46,989 bases of DNA from assembly GCA_937912125.1 (NCBI GenBank), contig CALDOK010000207.1, positions 1 through 46,989 on the forward strand, in the 5' to 3' direction. Within the stretch, counting starts at the first letter, position 1, and the number at the start of each line of letters is the position of its first letter. Source of the DNA: an uncultured Pseudomonadota bacterium (GTDB lineage Bacteria; Myxococcota_A; UBA796; JAFGLY01). The notes beneath the pieces were generated by a model that had not been told where the DNA came from, did not search any database, and worked only from the letters and a program-made list of their open reading frames with translations. Made by a program: the position numbers and the translations under genes. Below are positions 1 to 9,093 of this stretch, piece by piece.

Positions 1-261
1 TAGTCGAATCCCGCGGCCGCTGCGATAGCCTGCGCCGATTCGCTGCTGCACTCCTGAAGACCCACTAGATCCACGTCAAGTCCGCCAATCATCTGTCCGA
101 TGGCCTGTGCGGAACCCCACTGAGCTCCATAGATATTGAAGGTCACCACCCTCAGCCTCACCTTCGACCATCGAGTCGTAGGTGTCGTCAGCCTTGTCAC
201 CGCAGCCGAGGGTGGCAGCCACGGGGAGAAGGAGAATCAGCCAGGAGGAATGGGGTCGCAT
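1..261 (-). pseudogene. Frameshifted, edge-truncated endonuclease/exonuclease/phosphatase-family lipoprotein gene
   Basis: Reading leftward from an ATG at 261, the frame starts with a lipoprotein signal peptide (MRPHSSWLILLLP..., lipobox ATLGC) and continues about 15 residues in a polar linker. From about position 160 leftward a different frame carries the protein: LRVVTFNIYGAQWG, then DVDLVGLQEC, the N-terminal beta-strand and metal-binding Glu motif of the endonuclease/exonuclease/phosphatase fold. The first frame stops near 76, whereas the second runs open to the window edge. A single-base indel between roughly 165 and 230 would join the two. Either the gene is a recent pseudogene or the assembly has an error here. 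Family members are secreted phosphodiesterases or nucleases; the substrate cannot be told because the catalytic half lies outside the window. Confidence 0.7.
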
Positions 262-403
262 GGGGGCCTGCTCCAGGTAGGTGTGCTGGCTCTCTCTAGG
301 TCGTTCGGGGCGGCTCCGCCAATCCTCTTTGCATCGTCCCGTCGCGCCGCGGAGCGCACGAGACTATGCTGGGGAAGACGACAAAGCCGAACCTGGAGCC
401 TGA

Positions 404-1282
404 GTGAACGCCATGTTTCGAGGGCCCGCCAGCGCCTCCTCCAGGGCCGACTCGGAGCGCAGCAGCCTCGTCGCTCCGGGGGTCGCCCTGGTCCTGGCGT
501 CCCTCGGCATGGCAGGCTGCCGCGCCCTGCCCGAGGCTCCCACCGAGCTGTCTGACCTCTCCACCTGGCTGTTCCAGCACTTCGAAGACGAAGATCCCGC
601 TGTGCTGGCCGTGGGCCTGGGCAACCTGCAGGCGCACTTCGAGGCCCAGGGAGTGGACCAGGCCTTCGAGGATCAGGCCTGGGCGCTGCTGCCCCTGACC
701 GACGAGCACGTGGCCGATGTCGAGCACCCCGACCGCGACCCCAGCGCGGCGCTCCCGGTCGGGCTGGTGGCGGGCACCGCGTTCAGCCCCGCCGCCCACG
801 CCGAGGTCGTGATCCTGCCCGACCAGACCCCGGTCGAGCCGGCCTCGCCCGAGCTGTACGAGCGCAGCTTCCTCGACCCCGGCGACCCCGCCTGCTTCCC
901 TGGCCAAGCCTGCCCCACGCTGCGCACAGACAATCGAATCCGCAAAGAGAACCTCCTCATGTCCATCGAGTACTCCAAGCTCAAGGACTACCGCTGGTCC
1001 GAGGCCTGGAGAACCGAGCGCCAGGGCGAGCCGTGCTTCATCGGCCGCAGCTGGTTCGAGGTGGAAGCCCTGGGCGACCAGGAGGCCACCGCCATCTACC
1101 AGTCCTACAGCATCGACGTGGTCCTGCCCGACGGGGCTGGAGGCGGCCTGCGCTACGTGGCTCTGTGGACCGAAGCGTCCATGTACGGGGCCAGCGACGA
1201 CATCATCCAGAGCACCATGCGGGCCGGCCTCGAAGACATGCTCATCGCCACCGAAGCCTGGCTGGAGGAGCAGTCGCGCTAG
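404..1282 (+). CDS. Putative lipoprotein, unknown function
   Basis: A 292-residue protein I do not recognise. I chose the GTG at 404 because a GGAG lies 5 nt upstream; an ATG three codons later (413) is the alternative. After about 25 residues a hydrophobic stretch ends in a lipobox (LGMAGC, Cys near residue 39), so it is probably a lipid-anchored envelope protein. The mature part is acidic, has a few cysteines (CFPGQACP and one more) and ends in a helical segment (MRAGLEDMLIATEAWLEE). It reads in the same direction as, and 44 nt before, the next secreted protein, and may head a four-gene unit to 4659. No catalytic motif is visible. Confidence 0.65.
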   Translation: MNAMFRGPASASSRADSERSSLVAPGVALVLASLGMAGCRALPEAPTELSDLSTWLFQHFEDEDPAVLAVGLGNLQAHFEAQGVDQAFEDQAWALLPLTDEHVADVEHPDRDPSAALPVGLVAGTAFSPAAHAEVVILPDQTPVEPASPELYERSFLDPGDPACFPGQACPTLRTDNRIRKENLLMSIEYSKLKDYRWSEAWRTERQGEPCFIGRSWFEVEALGDQEATAIYQSYSIDVVLPDGAGGGLRYVALWTEASMYGASDDIIQSTMRAGLEDMLIATEAWLEEQSR

Positions 1283-1326
1283 CAGCCCATTACATGGAGC
1301 GGCACGACTCCGTGTCGAGGTCGCCG

Positions 1327-2778
1327 ATGCACATCCTGTTGCTCTTGCCCGCCGCCGCCCTGGCCCAGGACACCGTCCTGGTGTCTCGCTTCGAGGCCGC
1401 CAAGCCCGAGTTCACCATGGTGGCGCATCAGCTACCGGGGTTGGTGGACGCACGCCTGCGCCGCGCAGGGGGGGTCGAGGTGCTGGGCGCCAGCGACGTC
1501 TCGTTTATCAAGGGCCAGCCAGGAAAGGACTACCTGGCCGCCTGCCCCACCGACCAGGTCCTCGGCTGCACCTTCGACCTGGCCGAGGTGGCCCAGGCCA
1601 CCTGGGCCGTCACCGGGATCGTGCGCTACGAGCCCATCTTCGACGAGGAGATCCAGCCCGGTGTGGAGGTCGAGCTCACGGTGCTCGACATCGGGGAGCA
1701 GGAGGAGGCATGGAGCCTCGTCCTGCCCTACGACCAGGCCGACGAGGCCGCGCTGGTGGACTGGGTGGTGCGCGCGGTCACGGCCCTGGCCGCGGGCGAC
1801 GATCCCCCCATGCCCGAGTACGAAGAAGATGAGGAGTTCTTCGACGACGAGCCCCTGGACCCGGAGCAGGACCTCAGCGGCTTGGAGCAGGAGCTGGGCG
1901 AGGTGGGCCACCCCGGCGGCGTCGAAGACCTGGCCGAGGGCCGCCAGGACCGCGAGCCGATGACCCTGGAGCAGCTCATGGCGGACCAGGGCGAGGCCGA
2001 GCCCTGGAGCGAGATGGATCTGACCGCCCAGCAGTACCTGCGCTGGTGGAACAGCGGCTGGGGCTACCGCACCTGGCAGCAGAAGCGCCAGGGCCGCAAG
2101 GGCATGATCACGGTGCGCGGCCTGGGCGGCGGCGGCGCTGGCCCCCGGGGCGGTGGCTACAACGGCCAGTACGTCTTCGAGTCCCACCTCTCTCGTGACG
2201 TGGTGGAGTACTACGCCTGGCAGGCCGCCATCCAGGGCGGGGGCCTCAGCCTGGCCCTGAACCTGGGCTACGGCGTCACGCCCATCGTCGATGTAGAGCT
2301 TGGCATCGGCAGCCACTGGGGTCCGTTCCAGACCCACGTTGCCAAGGAGTACGCAAGCTACCCCCCAGAAACGGTAGTACACGAAGAGGGCCTGCAGGGT
2401 GTCCTCGAGGTCACCGCGGGCGCCCGGGTCACCCCCATGCCCTTCGCCAAGCTCCGCCCCACGCTGGGCGGCGGCTTGGTGCTGTGGCACGGCACCAAGG
2501 GCGACACCCACGCCGAGCTCCCCCCCCCGCCCGTCGAGCTGCCCATCCCCGCCGCGAACACCCTGGTGGGCGTCTACCTGCTCGCTGGCGGTGAGCTGGC
2601 CCTCACCGACACGGTGGGGGTGGTCCTCCAAGCGCCCATCCAGGCCTTCTTCTCGGGCACCTCGGCCAACGTCTACGACGAAGGCTCCGACGTCATCGAC
2701 ACCAAGATCCAGCCGGCTGAGACCCCCAGCTTCGGCTGGGCCATCGAAGCCGGCATCCAGCTGCACTTCGGCGGCTGA
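1327..2778 (+). CDS. Secreted envelope protein with C-terminal outer-membrane-like region
   Basis: About 483 residues. The ATG at 1327 has GAGG 6 nt upstream and begins a classic cleavable signal peptide (MHILLLLPAAALAQ). Residues ~17-145 form a compact alpha/beta domain (VSRFEA..., VEVLGASDV, ATWAVTGIV, VELTVLDI) resembling the periplasmic CsgG/TolB-like fold seen in many deltaproteobacterial proteins. An acidic linker follows (EYEEDEEFFDDEPLDPEQD). From ~residue 270 there are Gly/aromatic-rich alternating strands ending in GIQLHFGG, typical of a small outer-membrane beta-barrel. Function unknown; probably an outer-membrane or periplasm-spanning protein. The next gene starts 7 nt after its stop, suggesting co-transcription. 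Confidence 0.65.
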   Translation: MHILLLLPAAALAQDTVLVSRFEAAKPEFTMVAHQLPGLVDARLRRAGGVEVLGASDVSFIKGQPGKDYLAACPTDQVLGCTFDLAEVAQATWAVTGIVRYEPIFDEEIQPGVEVELTVLDIGEQEEAWSLVLPYDQADEAALVDWVVRAVTALAAGDDPPMPEYEEDEEFFDDEPLDPEQDLSGLEQELGEVGHPGGVEDLAEGRQDREPMTLEQLMADQGEAEPWSEMDLTAQQYLRWWNSGWGYRTWQQKRQGRKGMITVRGLGGGGAGPRGGGYNGQYVFESHLSRDVVEYYAWQAAIQGGGLSLALNLGYGVTPIVDVELGIGSHWGPFQTHVAKEYASYPPETVVHEEGLQGVLEVTAGARVTPMPFAKLRPTLGGGLVLWHGTKGDTHAELPPPPVELPIPAANTLVGVYLLAGGELALTDTVGVVLQAPIQAFFSGTSANVYDEGSDVIDTKIQPAETPSFGWAIEAGIQLHFGG

Positions 2779-2785
2779 CAGGTCC

Positions 2786-4162
2786 ATGGAGCCCTCCCTC
2801 TGGGGTCTGGAGCGCCACGGTGGGCGGCTGCACCTGGATGGGCACGACCTCACCGCCCTGGCCGATGCCCACGGCACCCCCCTGCACGTCGCCTCGGCCC
2901 GCACCCTGCGCGCGCGCACCCGGGAGCTCCAGCGGGCCTTCCATGGCTACCCGGCGCCGGTCAAGGTCCACTACTCCTACAAGACAAACCCGGTGGCCGG
3001 GGTGCTCCAGGTGCTCCACGACGCAGGCCTGGGCGCCGAGGTGGTGGACGGCTACGAGCTGTGGCTGGCCCGCCAGCTGGGCGTACCCGGCGAGGACATC
3101 GTCTTCAACGGGGCCAACAAGTCACCGGACGAGCTGCGGGCAGCCCTCGAGGCCCAGGTCGGGCTGCTGGTGGTCGACGGCCTGCGGGAGCTCGAGCGGG
3201 TCGAAGCCCTGGCCGCAGAGCTGGGCTGCCGGGCCTGCATCGGCCTGCGCATCTGCCCTGACGTCAAGCCCCGCGGGGTCCCCGTCCAGGCCGCGGCCGG
3301 CTCGCGGCGCAACCTCTACGGCCTGGATCTGCAGGGCGGCGAGGTCGATCATGCCATCCGCCAGGCCGCGCGCAGCCCTCACCTGCGCCTGCGGGGCAGC
3401 ATGGCCCACATCGGCACGGGCATCCACGACCTGCCAGCCTACCGGGCCGCCATCGACCGCCTGCTCGAGGTCCAGCTCCGCATGCACCGCGCCGGCGCCG
3501 AGCCCGACGTGCTGGACGTGGGCGGCGGCCTGGCGGCGCGCCTGTCCCGCTCCTTCCGACCCCTGGAGTTGCTGCGCTACTACGCCCTGGGCCGCTGCCC
3601 GTCCCGGGTGCAACCGGGGCCCGCCGACCTGTTCGAGCGCTACGCCGAGGTGCTGGGGGACGCCACGGTCCAGGCCAGCCGCCGGCTGGGGCTCGAGCCC
3701 CCGACCCTGCTGCTCGAGCCAGGCCGCGCCCTGACCAGCGACGGCCAGCTGCTGCTGCTGCGCGTGGGCACAGTCAAGCATCGGCATGGCGTGGGGCGCT
3801 TCGTGCTGGTGGACGGCGGCGCTATGACCGTCTCCATGATGTTCCTGGTGGAGCACCACGCGGTGTTCCTGGCCAACCGCGACGCCCCGCGCCGTGGCCG
3901 CGTGGACGTCTTCGGGCGCCTCCCCACCCAGCTGGACGTGCTCTACCGCGGCCTGAAGCTGCCGCGGCCGATCGAGGGCGACGTGTTGGCGGTCATGAAC
4001 AGCGGGGCCTACTTCACCTCCACCGCCACCAACTTCGGAGGGCCGCGGCCCGGAGTGCTCATGCTCGACGGGCCCCAAGCCACCATGGTGCGCCGACGCG
4101 AGACCCACGAAGATCTGGCGGCGGTCGAGCTGGTCCTGCCCCAGCCTGCACGCCGAGCATGA
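2786..4162 (+). CDS. Fold-type III PLP decarboxylase homologue (DapDC/ODC superfamily), catalytic Cys replaced
   Basis: A 458-residue homologue of diaminopimelate and ornithine decarboxylases. PLP Schiff-base lysine K66 lies in YSYKTN; H208 (AHIGTG) is in the ring-stacking position; the phosphate-binding GGG is at 246-248 (DVGGGLA); LEPGR sits near 310; and the PLP-contacting Tyr is in SGAYF (~407-411). The family's catalytic cysteine in the G-P-L-C-E-S-x-D motif should fall in GRLPTQLD (377-384), but proline 380 stands there while the Asp is kept. The fold and cofactor site look intact, but proton donation after decarboxylation should be altered, so lysine biosynthesis is not a safe assignment. 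The stop overlaps the start of the membrane methyltransferase-like gene (ATGA), so the two are translationally coupled. Substrate unknown. Confidence 0.85.
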   Translation: MEPSLWGLERHGGRLHLDGHDLTALADAHGTPLHVASARTLRARTRELQRAFHGYPAPVKVHYSYKTNPVAGVLQVLHDAGLGAEVVDGYELWLARQLGVPGEDIVFNGANKSPDELRAALEAQVGLLVVDGLRELERVEALAAELGCRACIGLRICPDVKPRGVPVQAAAGSRRNLYGLDLQGGEVDHAIRQAARSPHLRLRGSMAHIGTGIHDLPAYRAAIDRLLEVQLRMHRAGAEPDVLDVGGGLAARLSRSFRPLELLRYYALGRCPSRVQPGPADLFERYAEVLGDATVQASRRLGLEPPTLLLEPGRALTSDGQLLLLRVGTVKHRHGVGRFVLVDGGAMTVSMMFLVEHHAVFLANRDAPRRGRVDVFGRLPTQLDVLYRGLKLPRPIEGDVLAVMNSGAYFTSTATNFGGPRPGVLMLDGPQATMVRRRETHEDLAAVELVLPQPARRA

Positions 4163-4659
4163 AGGGCCATCCCCACCCCCTGCTCCGCGCTGCCATCGTG
4201 GGTGCCTATGTGGTCGTGTTCTACGGGGCCCTGCCCGCCTCGCTGTGGGTGGCGGGCGCCGGCCTTGACAGGCTGGTGGGCTGGTCGTGGCCCGCCTGGC
4301 CCTGGGCCTGGGGGCTGCTGATCCCCGCCGGCCTGCTCCACCTCCTGGCGGTGAGCACCCTGTGGCTTCGCGGGGGCTCGGCGCCCATCACGGCCCTGCC
4401 CCCACCGCGCTTCACCCGGGCGGGCCTGTATGGGCTGGTGCGGCATCCCATCTACTTCACCTACAACCTGCTGCTGCCCCCTTGCGGGCTGCTGCTGGGC
4501 TCACCGGGCCTGGCTGTGGTGGTCGCCCTGGCGTTCGCGCCTTGCTGGATGGTGTACGCCACCGTCGAAGAGCGCTTCCTGGTCCGCCGCTTCGGGGACC
4601 CCTACCGCGCCTACCAGCGCCGTGTGGGCCTGCTCCCCGGCCTCTTCCGGCGGCGCTGA
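4159..4659 (+). CDS. Isoprenylcysteine/phospholipid methyltransferase-like membrane protein
   Basis: A 166-residue integral membrane protein of the ICMT/PEMT-like superfamily. Hydrophobic segments lie at ~10-35, 45-65 and 95-130. The family signature is clear in the second half: GLYGLVRHPIY, then EERFLVRRFGDPYRAYQRRVG, the conserved RHP and E-E-...-Y-x-x-Y elements that bind S-adenosylmethionine and the lipid substrate. Its ATG overlaps the stop of the PLP-enzyme gene by 4 nt (ATGA). The coupling hints that the two act on one pathway, perhaps methylating a lipid or amine, but that is inference. It could also be a NnrU-like protein without transferase activity. Confidence 0.8.
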   Translation: MKGHPHPLLRAAIVGAYVVVFYGALPASLWVAGAGLDRLVGWSWPAWPWAWGLLIPAGLLHLLAVSTLWLRGGSAPITALPPPRFTRAGLYGLVRHPIYFTYNLLLPPCGLLLGSPGLAVVVALAFAPCWMVYATVEERFLVRRFGDPYRAYQRRVGLLPGLFRRR

Positions 4660-4742
4660 TCCGGCGTCCAGCAGGGCAGCCCCCTGGCCATCGCCACGGG
4701 GCTCGAGGTAGGGGTAGTCGGTTCATCGCGCACGGTGAGATC

Positions 4743-6386
<1,644 letters not shown>

Positions 6387-6391
6387 CGCCC

Positions 6392-7474
6392 ATGGCGAGC
6401 TCGAGGGCCACAGCGCGCAAGCTTGGCCTGGTCACGGCCAGCCTGGCGCTGGCCCTGGTGGCGGCGGACGTGGCCGTGGGCGGGGCGGGGCTGGACGCGC
6501 GCATGATCCAGGCCGCCCTGTACGTGAACCGGGCGGACGTCGAGGTCTACCAGATCTCCGAGGATCCCGTGCTGCACTACCGCATGCGGCCCGGCGCCCG
6601 GCGCCCCGCCAACGGTCAGCCCGGCTCCTACGGGATCAGCGTGGACGCCTGGGGAGCCAGGGGCAGCGGGCATGGCTGGGAGAAGCCCCCGGGCACCTTC
6701 CGCATCCTCCACCTGGGGGGTTCGACGGTCTTCGGCGCGCTGGTGGACGACGAGCAGACCATGAGCGCGCAGCTCGAGCTGGCCCTCACCCAGCGCACGG
6801 GCCAGCCTGTGGAGGTCTGGAACCTGGGGCACAGCGCCTATGTCCAGAGCCAGGTCGCCCGCCTGGCCCAGCTCGAGCTGGCCCGGGTGCCCGGCGTGGA
6901 CATGCTGCTGCTCACCATCACCAACGCCAGCCTGCGGGCCTTCCTCGACCCCGCCCAGGTGGGACAGGTGGACTACGATCGTTTCTTCCGGGACGACCCC
7001 TACCTCTGGCTCGAGGCCTTCCCCACCCTGCCCTGGGAGGGCCTGCTGGGCGAGCAGCGCGCCACCGGCCTGCACCTGCTGGGGCTGCACCGCTCGGCCA
7101 TCTACCGCTACGACCGCGCGCGCCGCACGGCCGCGGCCCCGCGCCAGCCCGACAACCCCGCCGCCAAGGCCCTGTGCAAGCGAGAGCTGCTGGCCATGGA
7201 GGCTCAGGCCGCCCTGGCGGGCGTGCCGGTGGTCTACGCGAACCACCCCGCCCGCCAGGGGCCGCCGGAGCCCGAGGCCACCGGGATCGTCATCGAGCTG
7301 GCCCGCGCGGACCGGGGCGAGGCCTGGAACGAGGTCCATCCCCCTGCCCCCATCCTCGCGGCCTGGGCCCAGGTGTTGGCCGAGGCCATGGTGGATCGAG
7401 GGCTGGTGCCCGTCCTAGCCGGCGGGGACGATCTCGAAGCTGTGGCTGCCGAGGCTGGGGTCGGTCTCGACTGA
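6392..7474 (+). CDS. Membrane-anchored SGNH-hydrolase-like protein
   Basis: About 360 residues, starting 5 nt after the kinase stop and so probably co-transcribed. An N-terminal hydrophobic segment (residues ~11-32) anchors it with the bulk outside. The block LHLGGSTVFG, followed by a Gly/Asn block (WNLGHSAYVQSQ), is the nucleophile-Ser and oxyanion region of the SGNH/GDSL fold, with GGS in place of GDS. The C-terminal DxxH motif appears as NEVHPPAP, with Asn where the catalytic Asp normally is. It could be a weak or inactive esterase, or the alignment may be slightly off. Family members add or remove acyl groups on polysaccharides. The last 60 bp overlap the 3' end of the convergent endoglycoceramidase-like gene. 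Confidence 0.75.
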   Translation: MASSRATARKLGLVTASLALALVAADVAVGGAGLDARMIQAALYVNRADVEVYQISEDPVLHYRMRPGARRPANGQPGSYGISVDAWGARGSGHGWEKPPGTFRILHLGGSTVFGALVDDEQTMSAQLELALTQRTGQPVEVWNLGHSAYVQSQVARLAQLELARVPGVDMLLLTITNASLRAFLDPAQVGQVDYDRFFRDDPYLWLEAFPTLPWEGLLGEQRATGLHLLGLHRSAIYRYDRARRTAAAPRQPDNPAAKALCKRELLAMEAQAALAGVPVVYANHPARQGPPEPEATGIVIELARADRGEAWNEVHPPAPILAAWAQVLAEAMVDRGLVPVLAGGDDLEAVAAEAGVGLD

Positions 7475-8878
7475 GAGCAGCTCCTTGGCGGCATCCCAGC
7501 TGCTGCTCCAGCTACCCTCGGGATCGTCCGAGCTGAGGGTCCAGCCCTCGGGGTAGTGCCGCGCAGCGGGGAGGTAGATGACCGTGGAGCCCTGCACGCC
7601 CGCCCGGTCGTCGAAGGCCAGGTGGAAGCGCCGGGTGGTGGGGTCGAAGCCATACTCGGTCGGCGTCCCCGCAACCCGCTGGGGGTAGGGCCGCACCAGG
7701 ATGTCGGCGCTCTCCCGCTCGTTCCACTCGGAGTCCACGATGCCCCAGCTGCCTGGGTCCAGGCTCCAGTAGCTCCAGCCGCTGGTGGCGCGGTCCGCCA
7801 TGGCCAGGGTGTCGTACAGCGCCTGGTGGGCGTTGTCCCAGGTGGAGTCGAAGCCCCACTCTCCGATGAGCAGAGGGCTGCCCTGGGCCTGGCGCTCGAG
7901 GGCGCGGTTGGCCTCCCAGCCGGCGATGGCCGTGTCGTTCTGTGGATCGTAGGACTGCCCCGCCTCGAGCTTCAGCGAGTACAGGTGGGGAAAGTAGACC
8001 AGGCGCTGCTGCCCGGGACGGGGGTCGACCAGAGGGGCCATGTAGGAGGGAAGCCCGTTGGCCGGGGCGCCGTAGCGAGGTTCGTAGAAGATCCAGCGGT
8101 CGCCATCCACAGCGCGGATGGCGTCGATGACCCGCTGGTAGAAGGGACCCAGGCGCTGCTGGTCGAAGTCGGGGTGGCTGCCGCTGGGGTTCTCGAGGCC
8201 CAGCAGCTCCTGCCCATCGTTGGCGCTGCCCGGGCTGGGCTCGTTGATGATGTCGTAGCCGAGCACCGCAGGGTGGTCCCGGAAGCGCTCGGCCACGGCG
8301 ACCCAGGCTTGGATGTAGTGCTCCTGCACGTCGGCATGTTCGCCGTCGGTGTACAGCCAGAAGTTGTCGAAGCTGCGCTGCACCGCCGGCTGGAAGTAGT
8401 TGAGGAACCAGGAGCCCTGCATGGTGAAGGACTCACCGTCATCGCGGATGGCCCACTCGGGGGCGCCGTCGCAGCAGAAGCGCTGGGCGTAGACGTCCTG
8501 GTGCATGTCCAGCACCACGAAGATGCCGGCGTCGGCGTGGCGGTCCAGCCACAGCTCTACGTCGTCCAGGTAGGCCTGATCGATCTCGCCGGGGTTGGGC
8601 TCCACATGGTCCCAGAAGATCAGGAAGCGGGACAGGTCGAAGCCCCAGTCATCGGCCATGCGCTGGATGATCTCGGGCTCGATGGGAGGCATACGGTCGG
8701 GGTCGGACTTGGACGCGCTCATCACGTTGAGGCCGTGCAGGATCAGGGCACGCCCGTCGTCGTCGGTGATGAAAGGCACGTCCTGGCGCTGCTCGGGCGC
8801 AGTGTCCGGTGCGCTGTCAGTGGCGGAGTCCGGGCAGCCGAGCGCCAGCGGGGCCAACAGGAGGATGGGGCGAGGCAT
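7415..8878 (-). CDS. GH5 endoglycoceramidase-like lipoprotein
   Basis: A 487-residue TIM-barrel glycosidase. The N-terminus is a short signal peptide with lipobox LALGC (Cys15), followed by a Ser/Asp/Pro linker. The barrel begins at ~45 with LHGLNVMSAS, the strand-1 motif of endoglycoceramidases. The general acid/base is E213 (IINEP), the nucleophile E340 (LIGEWG), and DMHQD (~124-128) is the usual active-site strand. A beta-sandwich domain of ~100 residues follows (from ~400), as in endoglycoceramidases. It should hydrolyse a beta-glycosidic bond between a glycan and a lipid or aglycone at the cell surface; glycosphingolipid is the family substrate, but specificity is inferred. The gene is alone on its strand here; two palindromes lie 39-66 nt upstream of its start. 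Confidence 0.88.
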   Translation of the reverse strand: MPRPILLLAPLALGCPDSATDSAPDTAPEQRQDVPFITDDDGRALILHGLNVMSASKSDPDRMPPIEPEIIQRMADDWGFDLSRFLIFWDHVEPNPGEIDQAYLDDVELWLDRHADAGIFVVLDMHQDVYAQRFCCDGAPEWAIRDDGESFTMQGSWFLNYFQPAVQRSFDNFWLYTDGEHADVQEHYIQAWVAVAERFRDHPAVLGYDIINEPSPGSANDGQELLGLENPSGSHPDFDQQRLGPFYQRVIDAIRAVDGDRWIFYEPRYGAPANGLPSYMAPLVDPRPGQQRLVYFPHLYSLKLEAGQSYDPQNDTAIAGWEANRALERQAQGSPLLIGEWGFDSTWDNAHQALYDTLAMADRATSGWSYWSLDPGSWGIVDSEWNERESADILVRPYPQRVAGTPTEYGFDPTTRRFHLAFDDRAGVQGSTVIYLPAARHYPEGWTLSSDDPEGSWSSSWDAAKELLSVETDPSLGSHSFEIVPAG

Positions 8879-8916
8879 CGCAGCTCCGGGTTGCAGGCCT
8901 TCATCATAGCGCGACG

Positions 8917-8944
8917 GTCACCGTGACACCGGGATCGCGATCCC
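8917..8944. promoter_or_regulatory. Two adjacent palindromes between divergent genes
   Basis: GTCACCGTGAC (8917-8927, a perfect 5-bp dyad about one central base) is followed 3 nt later by GGGATCGCGATCCC (8931-8944, a perfect 14-bp palindrome). They sit in the 215-bp divergent region, 39-66 nt upstream of the endoglycoceramidase-like gene on the minus strand and about 150 nt upstream of the VWA gene. The position suits repressor or activator sites, but the regulator is unknown. Confidence 0.4.
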
Positions 8945-9046
8945 CCCTGGGCGCGGGAGCCGCCCCCCAGGCGGCGCCGTCCGAGCGATGATCGTTTCCG
9001 CCCGTACAACGCACAATACCCATGCCGCCAGCCCCTGGGTCCGGGC

Positions 9047-9061
9047 TGGCACACAGCTTGC
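9047..9061 (+). promoter_or_regulatory. Sigma-54 (-24/-12) promoter for the VWA lipoprotein
   Basis: TGGCACACAGCTTGC matches the RpoN consensus TGGCAC-N5-TTGC exactly and is followed by A, as preferred. The expected transcription start is near 9073 and the VWA gene starts at 9094 with its own GGAG site, so geometry fits. Sigma-54 promoters need an AAA+ enhancer-binding protein; none is encoded in this window. Confidence 0.75.
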
Positions 9062-9093
9062 AAACGTCGGGGCAGTCCACCACGGAGTTCCCA

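Noticed and set aside
1033..1326. Upstream extension of the secreted protein gene at 1327
   Set aside because: It would overlap the lipoprotein gene out of frame and bury the signal peptide; ATG 1327 has GAGG 6 nt upstream.
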